Assembly: GCA_016213105.1 (NCBI GenBank)
Contig: JACRBN010000011.1
Span: 124,001 to 188,000 of the forward strand
Direction: 5' to 3'
DNA length: 64,000 nt
DNA from: Chloroflexota bacterium
Lineage (GTDB): Bacteria > Chloroflexota > Anaerolineae > Anaerolineales > Villigracilaceae
This document shows positions 44,799 to 54,698 of this stretch, piece by piece. The translations under genes and the position numbers were made by a program. Under the pieces are notes generated by a model. That model made no database searches. It was given only the letters and a program-made list of their open reading frames with translations, and had not been told where the DNA came from. Positions within the stretch are counted from its first letter, which is position 1. Each line of letters opens with the position of its first letter.

Positions 44799-47459
44799 TT
44801 ATGGAACATAGTAGTAGACGGTCAACTGCGGACGGTTGCTGCTGGTGCCATTGTCTCCCGAAGCAAACGTGACGGTGTCTGCCTTCGTATCGTTATCACT
44901 GGCGGGGAAATACAACCTGAATTGGGTACGCTGGCTGGTGTTTGACAGGTTGATGGATCCAAACTGAGCCAAGTTAAAGGTGTGCCATTGACTTGCCGTG
45001 AAGGTGGACAGGCTGGCTATCTTGCTATAGGTCGGGGCTGCCTGCCAGTCAACGGCCTCCAGGGTGGTATTGTTATTGAAGGCCATGCTGCCATCCACGT
45101 GCATGGGGGTTAGATTCATTGTGGAAGTTTTTGCAGTGCAGTACAGTTTCAACTCGGCCCTGACGACGGTCGCATTATCGGGGAGGGTTGCTGCGGTGTT
45201 GAAGCTGAAGATGCCCCGCAGCTCTCGTTTTTGTGCATCGTCGCCAATGTTAATTGTGGTCCCCGTCGCGGTTGTCGTTCCCCCGGTATTCTTATCCTTG
45301 CCGGATTCCAGGATTTGTCCATCCAGAGCCTTGTCGTCCAGCCCGGAGAATGTAGCTGGAGCGATTACCTGGAAAGTGAAGCTACTGGTGGCTGCCCCGT
45401 CTTCCGGGTCCGAAACGCTGACCGGAATATTGGCCGCACTGGTTCCCAGGTTTGCGCTGGTGAGGGTGACTTGCAGGGTCGTGCTGTTGACATAGGTGGT
45501 GGAAAGCGGGGCCCCGTTCCACATGATATTGGTATTCTGGGTGAATCCGCTGCCCGTCACCGTAAGGGGCAGGCTGGTAATGCCATAGGTGGCCTTGACG
45601 GGACTGATCGAACTGACGGTCGGAGGGGTGGGGAGGGGCACTGCCACTTTCTGCCCAACGTGGATGGCGACGGCGCTGTTGGCTGGGACAGTGAAGCTGG
45701 CTGCTCCGTTAGTAACAGTGATGGTTTCGCCTGTGCATCCAGTCTTATGGGCATTTAACTCACCCAGAATTACATTGCAGTAGGTTCCATCAGGCAGGCC
45801 GGTGCTCAGAGTCGTATTTGATAGTACACTCGACTCCTTGTTGATGATCACAAAGCCTTTGTTGTTGACGCCGAAGGCGATCAGGTCATTGCCATTGTCA
45901 TACCAATTATTGACAGTGCCAGAGCCATCTGCTGCCATCGTTTCGGCTCGGAAAGCGGCCATGTTGGCAATGGCCGGCCAGCTATGCTCGCAAACCCAGC
46001 CATTCCGGTTATCTGCTCCATCATAGTATTCGCCAGGCCCGGTCGCGCATCTGTTGCTGCTGTCATCGGGGTTGGAATTGAGATAAATGTTTTGAGTGGT
46101 ACCATCAGCACTGGATGGGGGCCCAAGCCCATCGTATTTGACATTATCTGTCCCTACAATATCAAATTCGTAACTGGACATGACGGTGGGCATACCGTAA
46201 GGCCAGGCCAACATGAAGATGTTCTCCAGTTGGTAGACATCCCCCTGTTTGTAAGTGATATCAATGTAGCTTCCCCCATGACCGCGCTGGTTGTCATGGT
46301 TTTGGACAAAAACCTGAGCCTTGTCACTGACCATCATACAGTTAGTCCACGTTCCATCACAGGACCAGGAAGCGTTGAAGTTTTCGAGCCAGGCCAGACT
46401 ACCTTCGTCAAAGACCCGGTCGATCTCTTTGCTGTACTGGAACTCAGTCACGTCACCGGTATCCTGGTATAAATCCCCGGAAATCGGTTCACCCTGCGAT
46501 TCGATCACTTCCTGGTAAATATATGGCTCGTCGCCATCCCAGGTATTGTTTAAGCGATTCAGGATGTCGAACAGATCGTTGGTGTCATCTGGGTTCGCCG
46601 GGTCCCCTGGATACATGTGCTTGGCGGCATCGATTCGGAAGCCATCAACTTTAAGAGCAAGCAAACCATTGAGATATGCGGCAAGATGTGTTTGGACATA
46701 GTCTTGATCTTGTTCGAGATCTGCCAGGTTATCCAACTCACACTGGCGAACAGCGTCAACTCCCCAGTCACTGTTACCGTATGCGCCACCAGGGATATCC
46801 CAGTCTGGGCAATAGCTATACCATCCATTGTGAAAGTCTGACATATTGCCATAGTCATTGACATAATTGTAATGGTAATATTTTGTTCCTGCGCTTCCGA
46901 AACCATAGGCCCCCCCTCCATCCGAATAATCAAGCCCTTTATCATTGGCCATGTGGTTGATCACAGCGTCAACGTAAACATCCACCCCCTCAGCGTGGCA
47001 GGTATCGATCATTGTCACGAAGTCAGTATAGTTACCGCTGCGGCTGACAAAGAGGCCTTCGGTAACCTGGTGGCTCACCGGTTGGTAGCGCTGCCACCAG
47101 GGGTAATTATAAGTTTGGCCAGTCGGCTCACCGTTGGCATAGTACAAGGGCTCATTTTTGACTATGGCATGCTCGTTCGGCGGAGAAATCTGCACCGCTT
47201 TATAGCCCTTGGGCCCTAGAACGAATTTACATTCTTTGGCAATGTCTGTCCACTTCCATTCGAAGAGGTGAACAATTGCGTTGCGTGATTCGAATCCATG
47301 GGGATCGGTAATAGTCAACGGTGCCGCATCATTCTTTTCTTCCGGCGCGGCAAAACCGGCACCGGGAACCCCCAGTATCAAGGCCAGGCAGATCACAGCG
47401 GATAACAGTCGATACAACCCCGCGCGCTGGGCTGGGGTCAGTTGCAAAATAGGTAGCAT
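44799..47459 (-). CDS. secreted animal-type GH13 alpha-amylase with Ig-like and C-terminal DNRLRE-like domains
   Basis: 886 residues from the ATG at 47459, with AAAAAGG before it. A signal peptide (about 15-38) precedes the barrel. VHLFEWKWTDIAKEC near 53 and GFRIDAAKHM (nucleophile Asp), YIYQEVIES (acid Glu) and FVQNHDNQRGHGG (Asp) are the alpha-amylase residues, and the animal-like spelling fits subfamilies 24/32. An IPT/TIG-like domain with SISPVKATYG follows the catalytic C-domain, then a DNRLRE-like carbohydrate-binding module closes the protein. It cuts starch outside the cell. GC content is lower than in its neighbours, so transfer is possible. Confidence 0.9.
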   Translation of the reverse strand: MLPILQLTPAQRAGLYRLLSAVICLALILGVPGAGFAAPEEKNDAAPLTITDPHGFESRNAIVHLFEWKWTDIAKECKFVLGPKGYKAVQISPPNEHAIVKNEPLYYANGEPTGQTYNYPWWQRYQPVSHQVTEGLFVSRSGNYTDFVTMIDTCHAEGVDVYVDAVINHMANDKGLDYSDGGGAYGFGSAGTKYYHYNYVNDYGNMSDFHNGWYSYCPDWDIPGGAYGNSDWGVDAVRQCELDNLADLEQDQDYVQTHLAAYLNGLLALKVDGFRIDAAKHMYPGDPANPDDTNDLFDILNRLNNTWDGDEPYIYQEVIESQGEPISGDLYQDTGDVTEFQYSKEIDRVFDEGSLAWLENFNASWSCDGTWTNCMMVSDKAQVFVQNHDNQRGHGGSYIDITYKQGDVYQLENIFMLAWPYGMPTVMSSYEFDIVGTDNVKYDGLGPPSSADGTTQNIYLNSNPDDSSNRCATGPGEYYDGADNRNGWVCEHSWPAIANMAAFRAETMAADGSGTVNNWYDNGNDLIAFGVNNKGFVIINKESSVLSNTTLSTGLPDGTYCNVILGELNAHKTGCTGETITVTNGAASFTVPANSAVAIHVGQKVAVPLPTPPTVSSISPVKATYGITSLPLTVTGSGFTQNTNIMWNGAPLSTTYVNSTTLQVTLTSANLGTSAANIPVSVSDPEDGAATSSFTFQVIAPATFSGLDDKALDGQILESGKDKNTGGTTTATGTTINIGDDAQKRELRGIFSFNTAATLPDNATVVRAELKLYCTAKTSTMNLTPMHVDGSMAFNNNTTLEAVDWQAAPTYSKIASLSTFTASQWHTFNLAQFGSINLSNTSQRTQFRLYFPASDNDTKADTVTFASGDNGTSSNRPQLTVYYYVP

Positions 47460-47802
47460 GGTTTTTCCTTTTTGACAGACAAAAAACACCTGCGTATCGT
47501 GAATGTTTACGCAGTGTCGCGGACTCCGCGACCATCCTCTGGTGTGTCGAGCGCCGTCATGCGGCCTGGATTGATCCTATCTTGTCAACCTTTCAATATT
47601 TAAATTTACAAAAGTATAAAGAGCACAAGCATCTGATTCCACCCTCAATGAAGGGGAGTAATTCTCTATCTTTTGCAGGTTGACAAATCCAAAGTCGAAC
47701 GGTAATGGCTGATATTCACAATCGCCCCTTCCTTAATCTCTGCCCATCGGTTACAATCTAGGCCGCACGCCGAACCCTTCGTATACTTTGAAAGCCTCGG
47801 CC

Positions 47803-47821
47803 ACCCCAGGTCGGGGTTTTT
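47803..47821 (+). terminator. possible attenuator hairpin in the typA leader
   Basis: ACCCC (47803-47807) and GGGGT (47813-47817) then a T run. It lies after a TACAAT box (47752-47757) and 104 bases before typA. The stem is short, so this is tentative. The 465-base space 47460-47924 otherwise holds a small palindrome GTCGCGGACTCCGCGAC (47515-47531) and an AT-rich stretch, and no gene. Confidence 0.35.
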
Positions 47822-47924
47822 GTGTGTGTAAATTTCATCACCAGACTTCGAAAAAAATTTCGGAGTCTTCCAACCCTCCACCTTTGAGAATGACTTTCGA
47901 AGTCTCTCCAACTGAAAGAAAACC

Positions 47925-49784
47925 ATGCTAATCGAACGAAAAGACCTCCGCAATATCGCCATCATCGCCCACGTCGATCACGGCAAGACCACCCTCGTGG
48001 ACGGCCTCCTGCGCCAATCCCACACCTTCCGCGACAACCAGCAGGTCGCCGAACGCGTCATGGACTCCAACGACCTGGAGCGCGAACGCGGCATTACCAT
48101 CCTGGCCAAGAACACCGCCATCGTCCTGCCCGACCCGCTCACGGGCGAACCCATCAAAATCAACATCGTGGATACGCCCGGACATGCCGATTTTGGCGGC
48201 GAGGTCGAGCGCGTCATGAACATGGTCGACGGTGTGCTCCTGTTGGTGGATGCCGCCGAAGGGCCCATGCCGCAGACCCGTTTTGTGCTCAAGAAGGCGC
48301 TCCAAATGGGGCACAAGGCCATCGTGGTCATCAACAAGGTCGACCGCAAGGATGCCGAACCTGAGCGCGTCCTGAACGATACGTTCGATTTGTTCATCGA
48401 ACTCGGCGCGACCGAAGAGCAGGCGGATTTCCCCGTTGTGTACGCAGTGGCCACCACCCAGCAGGCCGGACTCACCCCCGAATTGGGACCCGACCTCCAG
48501 CCGATGTTCGATACCATTTTGAAGCATATCCCCGCCCCCAGGGTGGACCCCGAAGCCCCGCTCCAGATCCTGATCACCTCCCTCGGCTACGATGACTATC
48601 GCGGTGTGACTGCCGTGGGCCGCGTCTTTGCCGGCACCGTCAAGACGGGCCAGAAACTGGCGCGCATGATGATTGACGGCAGTGTTGTCCCTGAAACGGC
48701 GCGTTACCTGTATGTTCACAAGGGCTTGAACAAGGTGGAAGTGCCGCAAGCCGAAGCGGGCGAGATCATCGCCCTGGCGGGCCTGGAAGGGATCGCCATC
48801 GGCGAGACCCTGGCCGACCCGATCAATCCCGTTGCCCTGCCGACCATTCACGTGGAGGAGCCCACCGTCCGCATGACGTTCGGCGTCAATACCTCGCCCT
48901 TTGCGGGCAAGGAAGGCACGTGGGGAACCTCGCGCAAACTGCGCGAGCGCCTGTTCGATGAACTGCGCACCAACGTGGCCCTGCGCGTCGAAGAAACCGA
49001 ATCGGCCGAAAACTTCCTCGTCAGTGGACGCGGCGAGTTGCACCTCGGCATCCTGATCGAAACCATGCGCCGTGAAGGCTATGAGTTTCAGGTTTCGCGC
49101 CCCGAGGTCATTTATCACAAGGCCGAAGACGGCTCCCTGCTCGAACCGTTCGAAGAGGTTCACATCGAGACCAGCGCCGATACCGTCGGCGTGGTGGTGG
49201 AGATGCTGGGCAGCCGGCGCGGCCAGATGATGGACATGCAGGATTCGGGTCAGGGCACGCGGCGCATCGTGTACCGCGTCCCAACGCGCGGTCTGCTCGG
49301 CTTCCGCTACCAGTTCCTCACCTCCACCCGCGGTGAAGGCGTGATGCACACCATTTTCTCCGGCTACGACGAGATGGCCGGCCCGATGAATCAGCGCTCG
49401 AACGGCTCGATTGTGGCCTGGGAAGCCGGCTCGACCACGGCCTATGCCCTGAAGGCGGCCGAGGAGCGCGGCGTGTTGTTCATCGGCCCCGGCGTGGAAG
49501 TGTACGAAGGCATGGTCGTCGGCGAATACAGCCGCGGCATGGACATCCCGATCAACGTGTGTAAGAAGAAGCACCTGACCAACATCCGCTCGGCGCGCGG
49601 TGACATGGAAATCCGCCTGACCCCGCCCCGCGCGATGTCGCTCGACGAAGCGATCGAATACCTGGCCGATGACGAACTGCTCGAGGTCACCCCCGAGTCG
49701 TACCGAATCCGCAAGCGCATCCTCGACACCGATGAACGCGGCAAGCAAACCAAGAAGGCCAAGGAAGCGTTGGGCGAGGAATAG
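47925..49784 (+). CDS. typA: ribosome-binding GTPase TypA/BipA
   Basis: 619 residues. G1 AHVDHGKTT near 15, switch RGITI near 58, G3 [12 protein letters not shown] near 85 and G4 NKVD near 138. The EF-G-like domains III and V and the TypA-specific C-terminal domain follow, with [20 protein letters not shown] near 475. It acts on the ribosome in stress and cold adaptation. The ribosome site before the ATG at 47925 is weak (GAAAGAAA). The full length fits the family. Confidence 0.96.
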   Translation: MLIERKDLRNIAIIAHVDHGKTTLVDGLLRQSHTFRDNQQVAERVMDSNDLERERGITILAKNTAIVLPDPLTGEPIKINIVDTPGHADFGGEVERVMNMVDGVLLLVDAAEGPMPQTRFVLKKALQMGHKAIVVINKVDRKDAEPERVLNDTFDLFIELGATEEQADFPVVYAVATTQQAGLTPELGPDLQPMFDTILKHIPAPRVDPEAPLQILITSLGYDDYRGVTAVGRVFAGTVKTGQKLARMMIDGSVVPETARYLYVHKGLNKVEVPQAEAGEIIALAGLEGIAIGETLADPINPVALPTIHVEEPTVRMTFGVNTSPFAGKEGTWGTSRKLRERLFDELRTNVALRVEETESAENFLVSGRGELHLGILIETMRREGYEFQVSRPEVIYHKAEDGSLLEPFEEVHIETSADTVGVVVEMLGSRRGQMMDMQDSGQGTRRIVYRVPTRGLLGFRYQFLTSTRGEGVMHTIFSGYDEMAGPMNQRSNGSIVAWEAGSTTAYALKAAEERGVLFIGPGVEVYEGMVVGEYSRGMDIPINVCKKKHLTNIRSARGDMEIRLTPPRAMSLDEAIEYLADDELLEVTPESYRIRKRILDTDERGKQTKKAKEALGEE

Positions 49785-49875
49785 GAATCCTCGCGCGGCG
49801 CCTCAATACCGTCAAGACGGTTTCTGCGGCTATAATTAGCGCGTCGATACTCTGTTTTTCCAGGATGTAACGGGA

Positions 49876-50757
49876 ATGCCAGGCATTTACAACACAGTCA
49901 CCAGCAAGAGAACCTATTATTTTGTTGTGTGGACGTTTCGTTTCCGGTCTTTAATACGACAGCTCACGCGGCTGGTCCTGCGGGTTTTCAAGAAGAAGGT
50001 TCTGGTGGTCTTTGGAATGAGCCGCAGTGGGACCAGCATGCTCGGCACGCTGCTGGCCCAAAGCTGGTCCTCCGTGTACCTGCACGAACCGGAAGTCAAG
50101 CTGTTGAAGGTTCATTACGAAAAAAATGGGGATACCGCGGATGAGAAATTTTGGGATTTTGCCCACCAGCAGGTCAAAAAGGATTTCGAGATCCACATGA
50201 TGGTCAGCATCATCCTGCTCTCGGTGCTGGCGGCCCCCTTCCGGGTCAGGACGATCTGCATTAAGCCGATCTCCTTCCTGGACATCATGCAGGAGGTCAG
50301 CGACGCCCTGCCGGCCCTGAGAATCCTTTACATTTCCCGCCATCCCGCCGGGCGTATCGACAGCGTTCTGCGCCAATGGAAGCGCCATGAGAACGTCGAG
50401 AAGGTTGCGCTGCAGAAAATCGAAAAACTGGGCCGCGACTGGGGGCAGACCACCAGCGAGATCCAGGCCATGTTCAAAACGCATCCCAACTGGCAGTGGG
50501 TCGTCTTCGAGGACCTGGCCAATAATCCGCTGGTCGAATTCAGAAAATTGTATGATAAATACCGCCTGCGATGGGATGAAAGAGTCCAGGCTGCCATCGA
50601 GGAAAAGACCACCGAAAAGGATGGCGACTTCTACGAGGTGCAGCGCGACAGCCGTAAGCAGGCCGACAAGTGGCGCACCGCGCTGACCGAGGAGCAGGTG
50701 CAGGCCATCCGCAAGGGCAGCCTGCCGTTCAATACCAATTTGTACGAGTCGTTTTGA
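49876..50757 (+). CDS. sulfotransferase-family protein
   Basis: 293 residues. VVFGMSRSGTSMLGTLLAQS near 44-63 resembles the PAPS 5'-phosphosulfate loop, and LYISRHPAGRIDSVLRQW near 155 the 3'-phosphate-binding Arg/Ser region, with VVFEDLANNP after it. The family moves a sulfo group from PAPS to a sugar, lipid or protein. Target unknown. An N-terminal basic segment precedes the fold. A TATAAT box at 49831-49836 is a possible -10 without a clear -35. No other sulfation gene is near. Confidence 0.75.
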   Translation: MPGIYNTVTSKRTYYFVVWTFRFRSLIRQLTRLVLRVFKKKVLVVFGMSRSGTSMLGTLLAQSWSSVYLHEPEVKLLKVHYEKNGDTADEKFWDFAHQQVKKDFEIHMMVSIILLSVLAAPFRVRTICIKPISFLDIMQEVSDALPALRILYISRHPAGRIDSVLRQWKRHENVEKVALQKIEKLGRDWGQTTSEIQAMFKTHPNWQWVVFEDLANNPLVEFRKLYDKYRLRWDERVQAAIEEKTTEKDGDFYEVQRDSRKQADKWRTALTEEQVQAIRKGSLPFNTNLYESF

Positions 50758-50823
50758 TCGAAGCGATCCCCCAATGGAAAGTCGGGGCTGCTGAAAATGG
50801 CGGTTCACAAAGTCGATGGAATG

Positions 50824-50857
50824 AAAAAAGGCTGGAGCATTTTGCTCCAGCCTTTTT
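50824..50857. terminator. symmetric rho-independent terminator between convergent genes
   Basis: AAAAAAGGCTGGAGC / GCTCCAGCCTTTTT around ATTTT. It ends the sulfotransferase gene and the large minus-strand tyrosine operon. Confidence 0.9.
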
Positions 50858-50872
50858 GTTGCTGAAAATTCC

Positions 50873-51718
50873 CTACTGGCACGAGAATTTGATCGTGTTC
50901 GAGCGGGCGGTCAGGGTGCCGCTGTATACCTCGATGTAGTAGGAATAGTTCTCGGTGGCGCTGCCGTAGAAAACGTCGGTATAGGAGTTGGTGTTCGGCG
51001 GGAGTTGCGCGATCACCTCATCGTCCCGCACCACGCGGAAGCCGTCCTCACCGTCGGAGCGGTCGATCCATTTCAAGTCGACGGTAATGTCACCGCCCGC
51101 GCCGCACGCGTAATTCCAACTCAGGCCGCTTGGCGCGCTGGGCGGAGAGGCCGTGCGCGTGGCCGGGGGCGTGGTCGAAGGCACCACCCAGTAACTGCCC
51201 GAGGTTGTGGCGTAACCGCCCCAGGCCCAGCAGGTATCGTTGCTGCCGGGTTGTTTGACCACCCAGTATCCATCCTGTGGGTAGGCGGCGACGATCTCGG
51301 TGACGCTGTCGGGCAGGAAGGTGTAGAGGATCTCATAGCTCTGCCCGGGACCGGAGCGGCAGTTGGTGCTTTCCTTGAACGTGAGGAAGGGGGTGGAATA
51401 GGTGGGCGTGATGGTGGGCGTCAACGAGAGGGTCATGGTAACGGTCGCCGTGCCCAGGGTGGGGGTGGCCGTCAGGCTGGGGCCCCCCGCTGTGGGCGAG
51501 GCCAGCGGCGTCCCGGGCGTCTCCGAGGCGGCCGCATCCCCCGTGGAGGTGGGCGGGGCGGCGGTGGGCGAGTTGAGCGGCGTCAGCACGGCCTGCACCG
51601 TCAACGCCGCTGCGGTCTGCAGCTCGGGCGCAATCCCGGTGGACTCGGCCGGCATGTTGCAGGCGGTCAGACTGGCGAGCAGAACCAGGCTGAGACAAAA
51701 GACGAACATCTTTTTCAT
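50873..51718 (-). CDS. lipoprotein with SH3-like and fibronectin-like domains
   Basis: 281 residues. SLTAC at about 16-20 is a lipobox after a hydrophobic signal. A Pro/Thr/Ser linker (40-105) precedes a SH3b-type domain with NCRSGPGQSYEILYTF and GYWVVKQPG, and the last 80 residues form a fibronectin-III-like beta domain. Function unknown; it binds something at the cell surface, presumably wall. Its ATG overlaps the flavin reductase stop (ATGA). It is last in the operon. Confidence 0.8.
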   Translation of the reverse strand: MKKMFVFCLSLVLLASLTACNMPAESTGIAPELQTAAALTVQAVLTPLNSPTAAPPTSTGDAAASETPGTPLASPTAGGPSLTATPTLGTATVTMTLSLTPTITPTYSTPFLTFKESTNCRSGPGQSYEILYTFLPDSVTEIVAAYPQDGYWVVKQPGSNDTCWAWGGYATTSGSYWVVPSTTPPATRTASPPSAPSGLSWNYACGAGGDITVDLKWIDRSDGEDGFRVVRDDEVIAQLPPNTNSYTDVFYGSATENYSYYIEVYSGTLTARSNTIKFSCQ

Positions 51719-52359
51719 GGATTTTTTCCCTCCCGCGCGGGGATCATGGATTTGGGGCGCTCCAACTCGAACAGGTCGGTGACACGGGTGTACATGCCTC
51801 CTGCCAGGCGGCCGATCGGTTTGAGCGCTGTCAGGTCTATTTTATCCCCTCCCGTCAAAACCCGCTCATCCACATGGAGGTGAACCACCGTGCCGATCAC
51901 CAGGCTCCCGCCCCCGGGCCCGTCGCTGATCTCCACGATCTGCCTGACCCTGCACTCGAAGTGGATCGGGCTTTCGGCCACCCGCGGCGGACGCACGGCG
52001 GCGGACGACGCCTCATGCAGCCCCGCGAATTCGAATTCATTCAACCCGGGCGGCGCCTCCACCGAGGTCAGATTCATGGCCTGGGCCAGTTCCTCGGTCA
52101 CGATGTTGACCACAAACTCGCCCGTGGCGCGCACGTTGCGGAGCGTATCCTTCATGCCGCCATCCGTGCCGCGCATCAGCGGACAGAAGACGACTGTGGC
52201 AGGCTTCGAACACACCATATTGAAAAACGAAAACGGCGCCAGGTTGGGGCGTCCATTTTCATCCAGGGAGGAGATCCAGCCGATGGGGCGCGGCAGGATG
52301 GCGCCCGTCAGGATTTTGTAAACAGAAGTGTGGGGGAGAGTTTCAGGATCCAGGTCCAT
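51715..52359 (-). CDS. flavin reductase / FMN-binding split-barrel protein
   Basis: 214 residues. ILPRPIGWISSLDENGRPN (about 17-35) and NLAPFSFFNMVCSKP carry the FMN-binding segment of the flavin reductase-like family, followed by FVVNIVTEELAQAMN. The family reduces flavin with NAD(P)H or serves as an oxygenase partner; partner unknown. It overlaps the lipoprotein by 4 bases and lies 6 bases after the HD-GYP gene. Confidence 0.85.
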   Translation of the reverse strand: MDLDPETLPHTSVYKILTGAILPRPIGWISSLDENGRPNLAPFSFFNMVCSKPATVVFCPLMRGTDGGMKDTLRNVRATGEFVVNIVTEELAQAMNLTSVEAPPGLNEFEFAGLHEASSAAVRPPRVAESPIHFECRVRQIVEISDGPGGGSLVIGTVVHLHVDERVLTGGDKIDLTALKPIGRLAGGMYTRVTDLFELERPKSMIPAREGKNP

Positions 52360-52365
52360 GTGATG

Positions 52366-52920
52366 TCAATGCTTCCGGGGTAACTTCATTTGATAGAAGA
52401 GATCGAGCAACTGCGGATCGAAATGCTGCTGCTCCTTTTTCATGATGGAAAGCGCCTGCTTGTGGGTGAAGGCGGGGCGGTACCCGCGATTGGTGGTCAA
52501 CGCGTCATACATGTCGGAGATGCGAATGATGCGCGCCTCGAAACTGATCCCTGCGCCGCTCAATCGGTTGGGATAGCCCGACCCGTCGAAATTCTCGTGA
52601 TGCTGCAGGATGATCTTGGGAATGAGCGGATCGATCTTCAGCTTTCCGATGATGCGCGCGCCCAGCACGGTGTGCTGCTGCACCATCATGTACTCGGCCT
52701 CGGTGAAGCGGCCCGGCTTTTGCAGGATGAAGTCGTTGATGGCGATCTTGCCGATGTCGTGAATGGCCGCCGCAAATTCCAACCTTTCCAGTTGCGCCGA
52801 GTTCAAGCCCGCCCTTCGTCCCAGCGCCGTGGCCAGGTCGTTCACCTGCCTGGAATGAGTCTCGGCGTGCGGGTCGCGCAGGCTGATGATATTGGTAAGG
52901 AAAGGAAGCAGGTCGAGCAT
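52366..52920 (-). CDS. HD-GYP domain phosphodiesterase-like protein
   Basis: 184 residues and little beyond the domain itself. HDIGKIAIND near 53, then HHENFDGSGYP near 106, are the HD and GYP motifs, and RIISDMYDALT-type residues follow. HD-GYP proteins hydrolyse cyclic di-GMP or related nucleotides. No sensor domain is attached, so regulation must come from a partner. A GGDEF-like protein is two genes upstream. GAGG precedes the ATG. Confidence 0.88.
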   Translation of the reverse strand: MLDLLPFLTNIISLRDPHAETHSRQVNDLATALGRRAGLNSAQLERLEFAAAIHDIGKIAINDFILQKPGRFTEAEYMMVQQHTVLGARIIGKLKIDPLIPKIILQHHENFDGSGYPNRLSGAGISFEARIIRISDMYDALTTNRGYRPAFTHKQALSIMKKEQQHFDPQLLDLFYQMKLPRKH

Positions 52921-52972
52921 GATGATGCCTCGTTGAATTTCGAATGAAGCGTGGATGGGAACAATCGGCGGT

Positions 52973-54136
52973 TTACTCGCCGCTGCCTTCGAGCCAGGAT
53001 GCCATGTACTCCGTCTTTTCCATTTCGAGCGCCTGTTCCGTCAAGTGCAGGGGGTGGAAGGTATCCACCATCACCGCCAGTTCGCTGGTTTCCTTCCTGC
53101 CGATGCTGGCTTCGGTCATGCCAGGCTGGGGGCCGTGCGGCAGGCCATAGGGATGCAGGCTGATGTCGCAGCGGTCGATGCCCTTGCGGCTCATGAAATT
53201 GCCCTCGGCGTAATAGATGACCTCGTCCGAGTTGACGTTGGAGTGATTGTACGGCGCGGGGATGGCCTCGGGGTGATAATCGAACAGGCGCGGCACGAAG
53301 GAGCAGACCACGAAGTTGTGGGCCTCGAAGGTCTGGTGGACGGGCGGCGGCTGGTGGACGCGCCCCGTGATGGGCTCGAAATCCTCGATGTTGAAGATCC
53401 ACGGGTAAAGGTAGCCGTCCCAGCCAACCACGTCGAAGGGATGATAGTCGAGCACGTGGCGGGAGATGCGGTCGCGCACCTTCACCTGGACCTCGAATTG
53501 GCCCCGTTCCGTATGCGTTTCCAATTCTGACGGGACGCGGATGTCGCGTTCGCAGTAGGGCGCATGTTCGAGCAATTGTCCGTAATCGTTGCGGTAGCGT
53601 TTGGGCGGTTCGATCTGCGAGGGATTCTCGATGGTGAAGAAGCGCGCCTCGCCATTGACCTGCATTTGCCAGGTCGTGCCAAACGGAATAACGATGTAGT
53701 CGCCCGGGCGGAAGTCGAGATTGCCGAACTGGCTTTTGAGCGTGCCTGTGCCTTCGTGGACGTACCAGGTTTCGTAGGCCTGCGCGTTGCGATAGAAATA
53801 ATCCATGCTTTGCGAGGCGCGCGAGACGCCCAGGATCACGTCGTTGTTGGCCAGCAGGGGGATGCGCGTCGAAACGGGATCCGCCCCGGGCGGGATCTGG
53901 GCGGTCCGAAAAGCGCGGTGGCGGATGGGGCCGAAATCCACCAGCGTCGGTTTGGCGGGACCCAAATCCTCGGTCCTGGTCACGCGCGGCGGCAGGAAGT
54001 GGTGATACAGAATGGACTGGAGGCTGGAAAAGCCCTCCAGTCCTATCAATTCCTCGCGGTACAATCCGCCGCCCGGCTTGTGGAACTGCACGTGGCGTTT
54101 GTGTGGAACTTTCCCAAGCTTGTGGTAAAAGGGCAT
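52973..54136 (-). CDS. hmgA: homogentisate 1,2-dioxygenase (short form)
   Basis: 387 residues from the ATG at 54136 with AGAGG before it; shorter than the roughly 430-residue classic enzyme. HNFVVCSFVPR and PYNHSNVNSDEVIYY carry the Fe His and acidic residues, and LPHGPQPG the last His region. It opens the ring of homogentisate to maleylacetoacetate. In the same transcript as HPPD and the FAH-family gene it completes steps of tyrosine breakdown. No maleylacetoacetate isomerase is seen nearby. Confidence 0.85.
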   Translation of the reverse strand: MPFYHKLGKVPHKRHVQFHKPGGGLYREELIGLEGFSSLQSILYHHFLPPRVTRTEDLGPAKPTLVDFGPIRHRAFRTAQIPPGADPVSTRIPLLANNDVILGVSRASQSMDYFYRNAQAYETWYVHEGTGTLKSQFGNLDFRPGDYIVIPFGTTWQMQVNGEARFFTIENPSQIEPPKRYRNDYGQLLEHAPYCERDIRVPSELETHTERGQFEVQVKVRDRISRHVLDYHPFDVVGWDGYLYPWIFNIEDFEPITGRVHQPPPVHQTFEAHNFVVCSFVPRLFDYHPEAIPAPYNHSNVNSDEVIYYAEGNFMSRKGIDRCDISLHPYGLPHGPQPGMTEASIGRKETSELAVMVDTFHPLHLTEQALEMEKTEYMASWLEGSGE

Positions 54137-54143
54137 GATACCT

Positions 54144-54662
54144 CTAAGGTTTGGGCAGGGTGTTGGATATATCGGCAAAGGCGACGAAGGTAAAGGATTT
54201 GCGCATGCGGGCTTCGTTCATGGCGACGGCGGCCTCTGCCATAAGCTGCTGTGACGAAAGGATGGTGCTGCCGTTTTGGGTGGTAATCCCAAAATAGGCG
54301 TTGCGCTTGGTGGACAGGCGTCCCGTGGCCAGGCTTTGGGTGGTGCGGTAATTTCCCAGGATGCGTTCCGCCACGGCCGCCCCGCCCGCTTCGTCGGTGG
54401 CGGGCAGCAGCACGAGGAAATCCTCATTGTAATGGGTGGGCACATCCGAGACGCGCAGGGCGCGGCTGAGCAGGTTGGTCATGGTCTCGTGGGCCTGCTT
54501 CTTGAACTCGGGGATCTGGTTCTCAGTGGCCAGCGAGATGTGCATCAGGGTCAGCGGACTGGGGTAGCGTTTGATGCGCGCGATTTCATAATTGAGCAGC
54601 ACCTCGAACACGTCGAAGGTGTACAGTCCGGTCTCGCTGGCGAGCTGGCGGCGCTTGTCCAT
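54144..54662 (-). CDS. degenerate GGDEF-like protein
   Basis: 172 residues from the ATG at 54662, with AAGGAG 6 bases before. TGLYTFDVFEVLLNYEIARIKR opens like a GGDEF domain (first helix), and LLSRALRVSDV then HYNEDFLVLLPATDEAG takes the place where the GGDEF active-site loop should be. The Gly-Gly-Asp-Glu-Phe residues are missing, so it is probably not a cyclase but may bind nucleotide or act as scaffold. It lies between the lipoprotein pair and hmgA. Confidence 0.7.
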   Translation of the reverse strand: MDKRRQLASETGLYTFDVFEVLLNYEIARIKRYPSPLTLMHISLATENQIPEFKKQAHETMTNLLSRALRVSDVPTHYNEDFLVLLPATDEAGGAAVAERILGNYRTTQSLATGRLSTKRNAYFGITTQNGSTILSSQQLMAEAAVAMNEARMRKSFTFVAFADISNTLPKP

Positions 54663-54698
54663 CAGGAACTCCTTTTTCTCCACGCAATAGATGCTGAT

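Noticed and set aside
47761-47830. tRNA gene in the typA leader
   Set aside because: A hairpin is present but no acceptor, D or T arm and no CCA pattern could be drawn.
47928-49748. 606-codon open frame opposite typA
   Set aside because: It has the composition expected from the reverse of a GC-rich gene, with many His/Asp/Gly runs and no motif.
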